Shown: in pieces, positions 1-5,193 of the stretch
How positions within the stretch are numbered: the stretch's first letter is position 1
How the letters are laid out: every line of letters starts with the position of its first letter
Origin: Candidatus Nanopelagicales bacterium
Lineage (GTDB): Bacteria; Actinomycetota; Actinomycetes; S36-B12; UBA10799
Direction of reading: 5' to 3'
Assembly: GCA_025455985.1 (NCBI GenBank)
Contig: JALOLM010000163.1
Span: 1 to 5,643 of the forward strand
Length of the DNA stretch: 5,643 nucleotides
Notes under the pieces: model-generated
Database searches by the model: none
What the model saw: the letters and a program-made list of their open reading frames with translations, nothing else
Told to the model about the DNA's origin: nothing
Position numbers and translations under genes: made by a program

Positions 1-235
1 CGGGCAACCGCCCTGCCCGGGTGTTCACGATTGCTGCCGCCTTCTTCACCAGGCCATACGCCCGGTAGACCTCGATGGGCATGCGTCGGTCGTCGATCGC
101 GAAGTGCCGCAGGCTGCGCTGGGTCTGCGCCCCCCAGTAGCGCTCGGCAGGCACCATCACGGTACCGAGACTGTCGAACTCCTCCCGCTCCCCGGTGACG
201 TCGAGGCCGATAGGCAGATTCCTGAGTACGTCCAT
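1..235 (-). CDS. fumC: Class II fumarate hydratase, N-terminal part (cut by window edge)
   Basis: This is the N-terminus (78 residues) of fumarate hydratase, which reversibly hydrates fumarate to L-malate in the cytoplasmic TCA cycle. Class II enzymes are iron-independent homotetramers of about 460-470 residues, so roughly five sixths lies outside the window. The visible part carries family hallmarks: DSLGTVMVPAERYWGAQTQR at residues 21-40, SLRHF at 41-45, RMPIEV at 51-56, and the lysine/alanine helix GLVKKAAAIVN at 61-71. The WGAQTQRS form favours fumarase over aspartate ammonia-lyase, which normally has a YYGVHT-like version. The SSxMPxKxN signature and catalytic residues are beyond the edge. 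The ATG at 235 is the first start codon after an in-frame TAA about 33 nt upstream. The Shine-Dalgarno is weak (CAGGG about 13 nt away) and I see no well-placed -10 box, so it may depend on transcription from the transporter gene 91 nt upstream. Confidence 0.9.
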   Translation of the reverse strand, partial: MDVLRNLPIGLDVTGEREEFDSLGTVMVPAERYWGAQTQRSLRHFAIDDRRMPIEVYRAYGLVKKAAAIVNTRAGRLP

Positions 236-326
236 GCCAATTGCGTACCCTGCCCGTCCGAGGGCTTACCCGTCAGCGCGCGGCGGGTGACGATCCGGCA
301 CGGTGTCGCATCCTCACTCGAATGGT

Positions 327-1211
327 CTACGCGGCGCGGGAGGACTGCGGAACGCCCGCCGTGTCGCGACCCGCAGCCCGCCGCGTGATCAGGAAGCCGA
401 ACGCCGCAGCGATGAAGAACATGAGCACGCCGTAGATGGCCGCCGGCAACGACATCTCCGTACTCAGCAGAACGGACTGGGCCACGACGATGGCCAGGGT
501 CGCGTTGTGGATGCCGACCTCGAAGGAGGTCGCAATCGACTCGGGCTCGGTGACCTTGAACATCCGCGGCACCACGTACCCGATGGTGAGGCTCAGCACG
601 CAGAACACCGTCGTGATTCCGGCCAGCGACGCGAAGTTCTCGCGCAGGATGTCCAGGTTGCTGATCACCGCACCGACGATCACCAGCGCCAGGATCACGG
701 CCGACCCGATACGCACGGGCTTGTCCATCCGGTCGGCGAACGCCGGGCGCCACCGGCGGATGAGCATGCCGATGAACACCGGGACCAGGACGATCGCGAA
801 GACCTCGAGAGTCTTCTGGAACTGCAGGCCGACCCGGTCCCCCTCGGCTGCGAAGTAGTTGATCGCCAGGTTCACCACGATCGGCAGCGTGAACACCGAC
901 AGCACCGAGTTGATCGCCGTCAGACTGATGTTCAGCGCGACATCGCCTCGGAACAGATGGCTGTAGAGATTGGCGGTCGTCCCGCCGGGCGACGCTGCGA
1001 GCAACATCATCCCGACCGCCAGGACAGGTGGCAGATTGAACAGTTCGACCAGGCCGAAGCAGATGAGGGGCAGCACGATCACCTGACACGTCAGGGCAAT
1101 CGCCACTGCCTTCGGATGCCGGGCGACACGGGCGAAGTCGTCGATGGTGAGGCTGAGCCCGAGGCCCAGCATGATCAGCCCGAGGGCGAGGGGCAGGGCG
1201 GTGGTGACCAT
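327..1211 (-). CDS. BASS/SBF family (bile acid:sodium symporter-like) membrane transporter
   Basis: A 294-residue, very hydrophobic protein of the bile acid:sodium symporter superfamily (Pfam SBF), integral to the cytoplasmic membrane. Members carry organic anions such as bile acids, keto acids or pantothenate, usually with Na+; the substrate here cannot be read from sequence. By eye there are about nine or ten membrane segments. The first crossover motif is AASPGGTTANLYSHLFRGD (72-90), followed by NISLTAINS (94-102). The second is SFEVGIHNATLA (229-240). Compared with NTCP and bacterial ASBT, Asn81, Thr98 and Glu231 match sodium-site residues, but the usual Gln four residues after the Glu is His235. 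The C-terminal 20 residues are polar. The ATG start has GGGAG 6 nt upstream. It lies 91 nt upstream of fumC in the same direction, compatible with co-transcription and transport of a small carboxylate, which is inference only. Confidence 0.88.
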   Translation of the reverse strand: MVTTALPLALGLIMLGLGLSLTIDDFARVARHPKAVAIALTCQVIVLPLICFGLVELFNLPPVLAVGMMLLAASPGGTTANLYSHLFRGDVALNISLTAINSVLSVFTLPIVVNLAINYFAAEGDRVGLQFQKTLEVFAIVLVPVFIGMLIRRWRPAFADRMDKPVRIGSAVILALVIVGAVISNLDILRENFASLAGITTVFCVLSLTIGYVVPRMFKVTEPESIATSFEVGIHNATLAIVVAQSVLLSTEMSLPAAIYGVLMFFIAAAFGFLITRRAAGRDTAGVPQSSRAA

Positions 1212-1242
1212 CGTGGCTCCCGTGGTGCTCGAGGTTTGCCTG

Positions 1243-1271
1243 AGCGTAGTACACGAATGTCACTTCGGGAA
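1243..1271 (-). promoter_or_regulatory. Probable promoter of the BASS transporter gene
   Basis: On the minus strand, TTCCCG (1266-1271) and TACGCT (1243-1248) are separated by 17 nt. The -10 has the conserved T, A and final T; the -35 matches TTGACA at three of six positions. Transcription would start near 1236, leaving a leader of about 25 nt that includes the GGGAG ribosome binding site. Read by eye, without scoring. Confidence 0.35.
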
Positions 1272-1320
1272 TGGGTTGCCGGACTCGTCCGCCCGGCGTC
1301 GGATCACGGCCTGGTGAGCT

Positions 1321-1345
1321 CGGCCCACTCAGCAGCGTGGGGCCG
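1321..1345 (-). terminator. Possible terminator hairpin after the small secreted protein gene
   Basis: CGGCCCAC (1321-1328) can pair with GTGGGGCCG (1337-1345), leaving a single bulged G and an 8-nt loop; GAG/CTC flanks may lengthen the stem. It lies 14 nt past the stop of the minus-strand gene ending at 1359 and before the transporter promoter. There is no U-tract, which is common in high-GC actinobacteria but lowers certainty. Confidence 0.4.
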
Positions 1346-1358
1346 CTCAGGCGCAGAC

Positions 1359-1709
1359 TCAGCCGCCCAGCACCCAGGCCTTCGAGACCATCTTCCCGCT
1401 ACGGCAGACGATCGCCATCCTGTTGGCCTTGGCGGCCTTCTTGCGTGCAGCCTTGGAGTCGTCCTTGCAGCTCGCTTTGAGGTCGCCCAGCGCCCCCGGC
1501 AGCGCTTCCCCACTCGAGGCGTACGACGTCCACAGCATCTTGGCGTCTGCGCAGGTCAGGTTCTTGACCTTCACCTTGGTGGCCAGCGGCTGCGGCACAC
1601 CCGCAATTTTGACCGGCCCGCAACTTTGGAGGGTCGAGGCTGCGGCGGGGCTTGACACCATCGGCAGAGCCAGAGCGGGAGCGGCCAGCAGGATGAGGAG
1701 TCGGCGCAT
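1359..1709 (-). CDS. Small secreted four-cysteine protein, function unknown
   Basis: A 116-residue protein with a clear Sec signal peptide: MRR, then a leucine/alanine core, then a signal peptidase I-type site after PAAA (about residue 24). The mature part of about 92 residues has four cysteines (30, 53, 81, 102), enough for two disulfides outside the cytoplasm. It also has a Lys/Ala-rich stretch at 86-97. Spacing such as NLTCADAKMLW (50-60), followed by later Cys residues, recalls small actinobacterial secreted proteins of unknown function; I cannot name a family. The frame stays open to an upstream ATG at 1775, but I chose the ATG at 1709 because the signal peptide begins there and a -10 box ends exactly 7 nt before it. 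It follows the epoxide-hydrolase-like gene by 83 nt with its own promoter, so it is probably a separate transcript. Confidence 0.75.
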   Translation of the reverse strand: MRRLLILLAAPALALPMVSSPAAASTLQSCGPVKIAGVPQPLATKVKVKNLTCADAKMLWTSYASSGEALPGALGDLKASCKDDSKAARKKAAKANRMAIVCRSGKMVSKAWVLGG

Positions 1710-1716
1710 GCCGGTG

Positions 1717-1745
1717 ACAGTACACCCGATCGGTGGAAATGGGGA
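1717..1745 (-). promoter_or_regulatory. Probable leaderless promoter of the small secreted protein gene
   Basis: On the minus strand TACTGT (1717-1722) is followed by 7 nt and then the ATG, so the expected transcription start is the A of the start codon. A weak -35, TCCCCA (1740-1745), lies 17 nt upstream (three of six matches). There is no Shine-Dalgarno sequence before the ATG, which fits leaderless translation as is common in actinobacteria. Confidence 0.55.
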
Positions 1746-1765
1746 ATCCGCAGAAGGTTCCGGAT
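1746..1765. repeat. Short inverted repeat ahead of the small secreted protein promoter
   Basis: ATCCG (1746-1750) and CGGAT (1761-1765) are inverted copies around a 10-nt spacer, touching the upstream edge of the -35 element. It could be a weak terminator for the preceding hydrolase gene, an operator half-site pair, or chance; 5-bp arms are not strong evidence. Confidence 0.2.
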
Positions 1766-1792
1766 CATGTCGCATATTGGGCGCGCGCTCAG

Positions 1793-2668
1793 TCAGCTCC
1801 CGACCGGCAGAGCCAAGAACCGCGCGATGCGCCGGGCGACCTCCCCGGGTTCGTCGTCCACGATGTAGTGCGCGGCACCGGGCACGAAGTCGATGGTCAG
1901 ATCACGGGCGTGCTGGTCGAATCCCTGCAGCATCACCGTTGGGATCACGTCGTCCTGCTCCCCGAACAGGACCAGTGCCGGGACCTCGAGCACGCGGTCG
2001 CGGTAACGCCCCATCATGATCTGCACGAACCCCGGGACGATCAACTGCCGGTACAGGGCTGAGCCGGCGCGGGCACGAGCGGGCGCTCGCAGCGCACCGA
2101 GGTACGCGGCGGCGTCTTCAGCGGAGATCGAGTCCGGCCGGGCGGTGAAAGTGCGGAACAGCCAGCGCGGCAGCCGCTGGCTGCCTCCGGCCAGCAGTCG
2201 GGGCCCGAGCACGGGGGTCGCAAGTCCGTACTGGAACCACAGATAGCGCATCGATCGCACCATCGCCGGGTGCGGCCGCACGTACGGCGGCGGCACCGCC
2301 AGTGCCACATACCGGGAGACCCGGTCCGGGTGATCGAGACAGAACAGGAATCCGACCATGGCGCTCCAGTCGTGCGCGACCAGGGCCACACGGTCAAGAC
2401 CGAGCGCATCGAGCAGCGCCAGCAGATCGCCCTGCATGGTGGCGAGGTCGTACCTGCCCGCGGGCGCGTCTGTGCCACCCGCCCCCCGCAGGTCAGGCGC
2501 GATGACCCGAGCGCCATCGGCCAGGAGCTCCATGACACGGGCGTACTCCCGTGAGTCCTGCGGGAACCCGTGCAGGAGCAGGACCGGCTCACCCGCACCC
2601 GCCTCCACGACCCGCATGTGCAGGCCGGGCAATTCGAGGATGCGCGACAGCGCGGGCACTTGGCCCAT
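1793..2668 (-). CDS. Epoxide-hydrolase-like alpha/beta hydrolase
   Basis: A 291-residue cytoplasmic alpha/beta hydrolase resembling soluble epoxide hydrolases, which attack an epoxide with an aspartate and release a diol through a covalent ester. Visible landmarks are HGFPQ (33-37, oxyanion loop), PDLRGAGGTD (58-67), the nucleophile elbow AHDWSA (98-103) with Asp100 as predicted nucleophile, a helical cap at about 130-225, the charge-relay acid in GEQDDV (236-241; probably Asp239), and the catalytic His267 in GAAHYIVDDEP. In the cap, Tyr206 in ALYRQL matches a ring-opening tyrosine; Tyr142 or Tyr147 near LWFQY may be the second. The nucleophile motif has Ser where HDWG is usual. The frame extends to an ATG at 2755, but I chose the ATG at 2668 because a -35/-10 pair is placed for a leaderless start there and homology begins just after it. 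Related fluoroacetate dehalogenases also use Asp, so the substrate is uncertain. Confidence 0.87.
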   Translation of the reverse strand: MGQVPALSRILELPGLHMRVVEAGAGEPVLLLHGFPQDSREYARVMELLADGARVIAPDLRGAGGTDAPAGRYDLATMQGDLLALLDALGLDRVALVAHDWSAMVGFLFCLDHPDRVSRYVALAVPPPYVRPHPAMVRSMRYLWFQYGLATPVLGPRLLAGGSQRLPRWLFRTFTARPDSISAEDAAAYLGALRAPARARAGSALYRQLIVPGFVQIMMGRYRDRVLEVPALVLFGEQDDVIPTVMLQGFDQHARDLTIDFVPGAAHYIVDDEPGEVARRIARFLALPVGS

Positions 2669-2675
2669 GCGCCGA

Positions 2676-2704
2676 ACGCTACGGCGCTCATGGCTTGGAG
2701 TCAC
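2676..2704 (-). promoter_or_regulatory. Probable leaderless promoter of the epoxide-hydrolase-like gene
   Basis: On the minus strand GTGACT (2699-2704; four of six matches to TTGACA) and TAGCGT (2676-2681) are separated by 17 nt. The -10 is followed by exactly 7 nt and then ATG at 2668, so the mRNA probably begins at the start codon. There is no Shine-Dalgarno sequence. This fixes the choice of start. Confidence 0.6.
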
Positions 2705-3004
2705 CAGTGCAGAGCCGACCAGCCGGATAGCGGTCACGTACTCCTCGCCGTGCACCAGATCCTCACCCCACGACGCTCACGGATACCCCCAGACGCGGCC
2801 ACCGAACCCATCGGGGTACGCCGACCTCCAGGTGCGCTTCGGCGACTGACTCGACAAGGTCCGCCCCTGTGGGGGTAAAAGGCCAAGCGATGACATCGAT
2901 GGCTATCCAGGACCACGATCTCTGCCCAAGCGGCAGCAACGTCCGACAGCGCAGGTGTGAGGAATCACTCATCAGGGCCTCTCGGCCGATGACGATCATT
3001 CCGA
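2705..3004. other. Gene-poor stretch between the hydrolase promoter and the 52-aa ORF
   Basis: About 300 nt with no recognisable gene. It holds one weak minus-strand ORF (2763-2972, listed separately) and some short open frames on both strands, none with a family signature. I see no tRNA, strong hairpin or repeat. Small dyads such as GTGA-4 nt-TCAC near 2956-2967 are too short to interpret. Confidence 0.4.
2763..2972 (-). CDS. Doubtful small hypothetical protein (69 aa)
   Basis: An open frame of 69 residues starting at an ATG at 2972 with GAGAGG 5 nt upstream; an earlier in-frame ATG at 2999 lacks a ribosome binding site. The sequence has five Trp residues (for example SWSWIAIDVIAWPF, about residues 19-32) and a hydrophobic tail, with no signal peptide or motif I recognise. 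G or C at third codon positions is only moderate by eye, lower than in the certain genes, and the upstream region has no convincing promoter. It may be a gene remnant or chance reading frame in spacer DNA. It would be divergent from the 52-aa plus-strand ORF, 69 nt apart. Confidence 0.25.
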   Translation of the reverse strand: MSDSSHLRCRTLLPLGQRSWSWIAIDVIAWPFTPTGADLVESVAEAHLEVGVPRWVRWPRLGVSVSVVG

Positions 3005-3033
3005 TACACTGAGTAGTAGATACAGAAGAGGGG
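3005..3033 (+). promoter_or_regulatory. Possible promoter and ribosome binding site of the 52-aa ORF
   Basis: TACACT (3005-3010) has four of six -10 consensus bases, with a weak -35 TCGGCC 17 nt upstream (2982-2987). A transcription start near 3017 would leave a leader of about 25 nt. The leader contains AAGAGGGG (3026-3033), a good Shine-Dalgarno sequence 8 nt before the ATG at 3042. The ribosome site is firmer than the promoter. Confidence 0.4.
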
Positions 3034-3041
3034 TGAGAAGG

Positions 3042-3200
3042 ATGAGCGTCAATCTGAAGGTACGCCGCGGACGGGGTGTCCTACAGCGGACATGGCGCGT
3101 GGTCACGCATCTCGTCGATGATGTCGAGCCGGACCGCATCTCGACCATCGCCCCTGTGGCGGCCGATGGCACCCGGGTCAAGCCCTTCTCCCAGAACTGA
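3042..3200 (+). CDS. Small hypothetical protein, 52 aa, unrecognised
   Basis: A short gene encoding 52 residues that begins MSVNLKVRRGRG and ends VKPFSQN. The first half is basic (RRGRG at 8-12, then QRTWR), and the middle is mixed with an acidic DDVEPD at 26-31. There are no cysteines, signal peptide or membrane segment, so a small cytoplasmic, possibly nucleic-acid- or protein-binding product is conceivable; that is inference. Support for being real comes from the purine-rich Shine-Dalgarno sequence 8 nt before the ATG, a -10-like box upstream, and mostly G or C at third codon positions. It is the only complete plus-strand gene in the window and stops 6 nt from the stop of the convergent secreted-protein gene, leaving no room for a terminator. 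I do not recognise a family. Confidence 0.55.
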   Translation: MSVNLKVRRGRGVLQRTWRVVTHLVDDVEPDRISTIAPVAADGTRVKPFSQN

Positions 3201-3206
3201 GCCGAT

Positions 3207-4094
3207 CTACGGCTTCGAGTAGGTCTTACTCAGATCCGATCCCAGGTCCCACGTCCACGTGGTGCTTCCCGCACCCTGTGGCCAGGTGTACGTGCCGGAT
3301 GGATTGCCACCGGTAGGCAGTGGCGGCTCCGGGTCGATGCCGCTCCATCGGTTGCTGGCGAGCAGCCGGAAGGGCAGCGGGCGACTCTCGTTGCGCACCT
3401 CTGAACCCTCATCCGTCGGACACGTCGCGACGTAGGGCCACGACTTGGCCGTGTTCGCCATCGCCTCGAAGGCGTAGGTGTTGTTGTTCCAGGGATTCAT
3501 CCAGAGGTTGCCGTTGTCGACGCCGAAGTCGTCGAGGCTCAGCGCGCCGCCTCCGCTGTACGAGCAGCCGCCCGGCACTACACCACTGATCGTCCAAGAC
3601 CCGGAGGCGGCGGTCACCCGGTACTGCGCCAGCTGGGGGAACAACGGGAAGGACGCGGATCCCACCGAGGACAGGCTCAGCGTGATCTCACCGTTCCAGG
3701 AGGCCTGCACCCCTGGGCCCGATTCAGTGCCTGAGAAACTCCCCGTGAAGGATGTCGAGACCAGTTTCGGATCGCTGAACACCTCGACGGTGACCCGCTT
3801 TCCCTTCTTCACCCTGACCTTCGCCTTCTCGGCCTTGCAGTTCTTCGGCTTGACCTTCAACGTGTAGGTCCCCGGTGAGAGTTTCTTCAGCACGCCGCGA
3901 GCGGGCACCTTGCGCGAGGTCTTCTGCTTGCCCGGGCCGACCAGCGTTGCCGAGCAGCCATTGCCGAGGATGACGACCGCGGTCCCGCCGGCCTTCTTGG
4001 CGGCAGGTGCCGCGGCGGAGGCGGGAGATGCGACGCCCGCCCCGATCAACCCGAAGGCGATGACGGCGGCGGGTAACACGTTTGCAGGCTTCAC
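3207..4094 (-). CDS. Secreted beta-rich protein with N-terminal PEGA-like domain
   Basis: A 295-residue exported protein of unknown function. Residues 1-28 are a Sec signal peptide with a probable signal peptidase I site near ASA (25-27). Residues 38-106 look like a small beta-sandwich of PEGA or carboxypeptidase-regulatory type: GCSATLVGPG, then LSPGTYTLKVKPKNC, then AKVRVKKGKRVTVEV. This region is strongly basic and has two cysteines (47, 86). Residues 112-295 are Ser/Gly/Thr/Trp-rich with alternating hydrophobic positions typical of extracellular beta folds, plus a second cysteine pair (177, 225) and a WMNPWNNN stretch (198-205). There is no sortase motif, lipobox or C-terminal membrane helix, so it is probably released or loosely wall-bound. 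The start is GTG at 4094, with GGGAGG 5 nt upstream and its own promoter-like sequence. No enzymatic motif is visible; adhesion or cell-surface binding is only a guess. Confidence 0.82.
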   Translation of the reverse strand: MKPANVLPAAVIAFGLIGAGVASPASAAAPAAKKAGGTAVVILGNGCSATLVGPGKQKTSRKVPARGVLKKLSPGTYTLKVKPKNCKAEKAKVRVKKGKRVTVEVFSDPKLVSTSFTGSFSGTESGPGVQASWNGEITLSLSSVGSASFPLFPQLAQYRVTAASGSWTISGVVPGGCSYSGGGALSLDDFGVDNGNLWMNPWNNNTYAFEAMANTAKSWPYVATCPTDEGSEVRNESRPLPFRLLASNRWSGIDPEPPLPTGGNPSGTYTWPQGAGSTTWTWDLGSDLSKTYSKP

Positions 4095-4120
4095 GGCGCC
4101 CTCCCGTACTTGAGAGGGAC

Positions 4121-4150
4121 AGGCTACGGGGGTGAGGGCACCGCAGGCAA
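4121..4150 (-). promoter_or_regulatory. Probable promoter of the secreted beta-rich protein gene
   Basis: On the minus strand TTGCCT (4145-4150; four of six -35 matches) and TAGCCT (4121-4126) are 18 nt apart. Transcription would start near 4114, giving a leader of about 20 nt with GGGAGG before the GTG start at 4094. The -35 lies inside the inverted repeat at 4133-4157. Confidence 0.45.
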
Positions 4151-4157
4151 TCCCTCA
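4133..4157 (-). terminator. Possible weak terminator hairpin at the end of the serine hydrolase gene
   Basis: TGAGGG (4133-4138) and CCCTCA (4152-4157) are exact inverted copies around a 13-nt spacer, and the second arm includes the hydrolase stop codon. There is no U-tract and the loop is large. The same DNA holds the -35 of the next gene, so it could instead be a regulatory dyad. Confidence 0.25.
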
Positions 4158-5041
4158 GCGGGTCGTGTACTCCAGCACGTCCTGCACCAGCCTCCCGCTG
4201 CTCGCTGCGCGCATGTGGCCCAAGCCGGGGTACCGCACCACCGTGCACCCAGGGATCAGCGCCTCGGTCTCGTCGACGATCTGCTTGGTGAAGAACATGT
4301 CCTCCTCTGCCGCGATGATCAGGACCGGCACCGAGATCCGTGGCAAGGCGTCGCGGGCGTCGTAGGCCATCTCCGCCTCGGCCTCGACGATCAGGTCACC
4401 GGGCGGGGTCTGTTCCCCGGAGAACGCCAGGCGCAGGACCTGCCCGAGGAGTCTGCGTTGTCCGGCCTGCGACGAAGCAGGCAGGAAGTACTCCGCCATC
4501 ACCCGGCCGGCCTCCGCGCTGTCGCCACGGGCGCGGGCCTGGGCCCACCGGTAGTCGACGTCGCGACCCCAGTCGGTGAGGGTTCCACCGGCCAGCGCAG
4601 CAACGAAGTGCTCCGCGCACTCCGGATGGTTGGCCGCGAGGTACATCAGGATCATCCCTCCGTAGGAGACCCCCAGCACCGTGTCGACCCGGCCTGCGAA
4701 CTGCTCGGCGATGAGCCCGGCATAGTCCGCGGCCATGTCCTCGACGCTGTGGCCGGTGGGCATAGGCCGCTTGCGGGTGACGAACCGGAGTACCCGGCGT
4801 CGACGAACGGCCTGAACGTCGAGCTCATCATGGCGCCCATCGCGCCCCGGGGGAGGTCCGCACCCGGTCCGCCAGGGATCCAGATCAGCGTCCTGGGGCC
4901 ATCACCCCATCGGGCGTACTCCATGCCATTGGCGAAGGCCCCGGTCTCCGCGACGGGACGGCCCAGCGCCTTGCGTAACCGCGCGGCCGCGATACCCGCC
5001 AGTGCCGCTGTTCCCAATCCCACGACCGCACGTTTTCGCAC
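4155..5041 (-). pseudogene. Serine alpha/beta hydrolase gene with a frame break
   Basis: Two overlapping frames together encode one alpha/beta hydrolase of about 295 residues. The upstream frame starts at a GTG (5041; GGGAGG 8 nt upstream) and gives a short basic/hydrophobic N-terminus (MRKRAVVGLGTAALAGIAAA, a possible membrane anchor or signal), then the oxyanion loop WIPGGPG (54-60) and PFVDAGY at 78-84. It then runs out of homology and stops at 4652. The other frame (4155 to about 4795) resumes with VTRKRPMPTG and holds the nucleophile elbow GVSYGG (Ser33, counted from its ATG at 4763), Asp155 in AAEEDMFF and His183 in GLGHMRAA. All parts of the triad are therefore present, but a net +1 nt is needed near 4785-4797 to join them. 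This is a true frameshift mutation or a sequencing error. A separately started 202-aa C-terminal product is unlikely, since it lacks the oxyanion loop and a good ribosome site. Substrate unknown. Confidence 0.8.
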
Positions 5042-5049
5042 CGCACTCG

Positions 5050-5067
5050 CCTCCCTGCCTCAGGGTA
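5050..5067 (-). promoter_or_regulatory. -10 box and ribosome binding site of the serine hydrolase gene
   Basis: On the minus strand TACCCT (5062-5067) is a plausible -10 with no good -35 at the right distance. GGGAGG (5050-5055) follows, 8 nt before the GTG at 5041, and supports that GTG as the start. A start at about 5055 would leave a very short leader, so the -10 call is weaker than the ribosome site. Confidence 0.35.
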
Positions 5068-5111
5068 CGCCTGTACCACGCCGGGCAGAATCGGCTTGCC
5101 TCGGACGTAAC

Positions 5112-5128
5112 GGCCGCAGGGTGCGGCC
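5112..5128 (-). terminator. Hairpin terminator after the ABM-domain gene
   Basis: GGCCGCA (5112-5118) and TGCGGCC (5122-5128) form a perfect 7-bp, GC-rich stem around a 3-nt loop. It lies 66 nt past the stop of the ABM-domain gene at 5194 and ahead of the serine hydrolase gene, where a terminator would separate two units. The minus-strand sequence after it (GTTACGT) has only a few T residues, so efficiency is uncertain. Confidence 0.5.
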
Positions 5129-5193
5129 TCACCGCCGGATCCTTGGCCTCACACTGAGCAAGCCCGCTCAACCCACCGCCGGCGGCTGCTGCC

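Noticed and set aside
236..326. Possible terminator between the transporter and fumC (GCCC-6 nt-GGGC and ACCCG-11 nt-CGGGT dyads)
   Set aside because: Arms of only 4-5 bp with large loops and no U-tract; not distinguishable from chance in GC-rich DNA.
157..1263. 368-codon minus-strand open frame overlapping the transporter and fumC
   Set aside because: It is an alternative frame of the BASS gene and the fumC start; its translation is Arg/His/Pro/Gly-rich low-complexity typical of out-of-frame GC-rich DNA, whereas the 327-1211 frame has clear family motifs.
303..1655. 450-codon plus-strand open frame
   Set aside because: Antisense to the transporter and the small secreted protein gene. Its translation is dominated by Arg, His, Asp and Gln with no family signature, so it is a shadow of the G+C-rich third positions.
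1423..2019. 198-codon plus-strand open frame across the gap between the secreted protein and epoxide hydrolase genes
   Set aside because: Antisense to both genes, Arg/Pro/Ser-rich, and with no ribosome binding site.
2041..2691. 216-codon minus-strand frame inside the epoxide-hydrolase-like gene
   Set aside because: Out-of-frame reading of the hydrolase, with a Cys/Arg/Trp-rich translation and none of the catalytic motifs.
2996..3181. 61-codon minus-strand frame opposite the 52-aa gene
   Set aside because: No ribosome site, Arg/Thr-rich translation; the plus-strand frame has the Shine-Dalgarno sequence and better third-position bias.
4652..5041. Programmed ribosomal frameshifting as an explanation of the hydrolase frame break
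   Set aside because: No slippery heptamer or obvious downstream pseudoknot is visible near 4785-4797, and the hydrolase family is not known to use recoding. A mutation or sequencing error is simpler.
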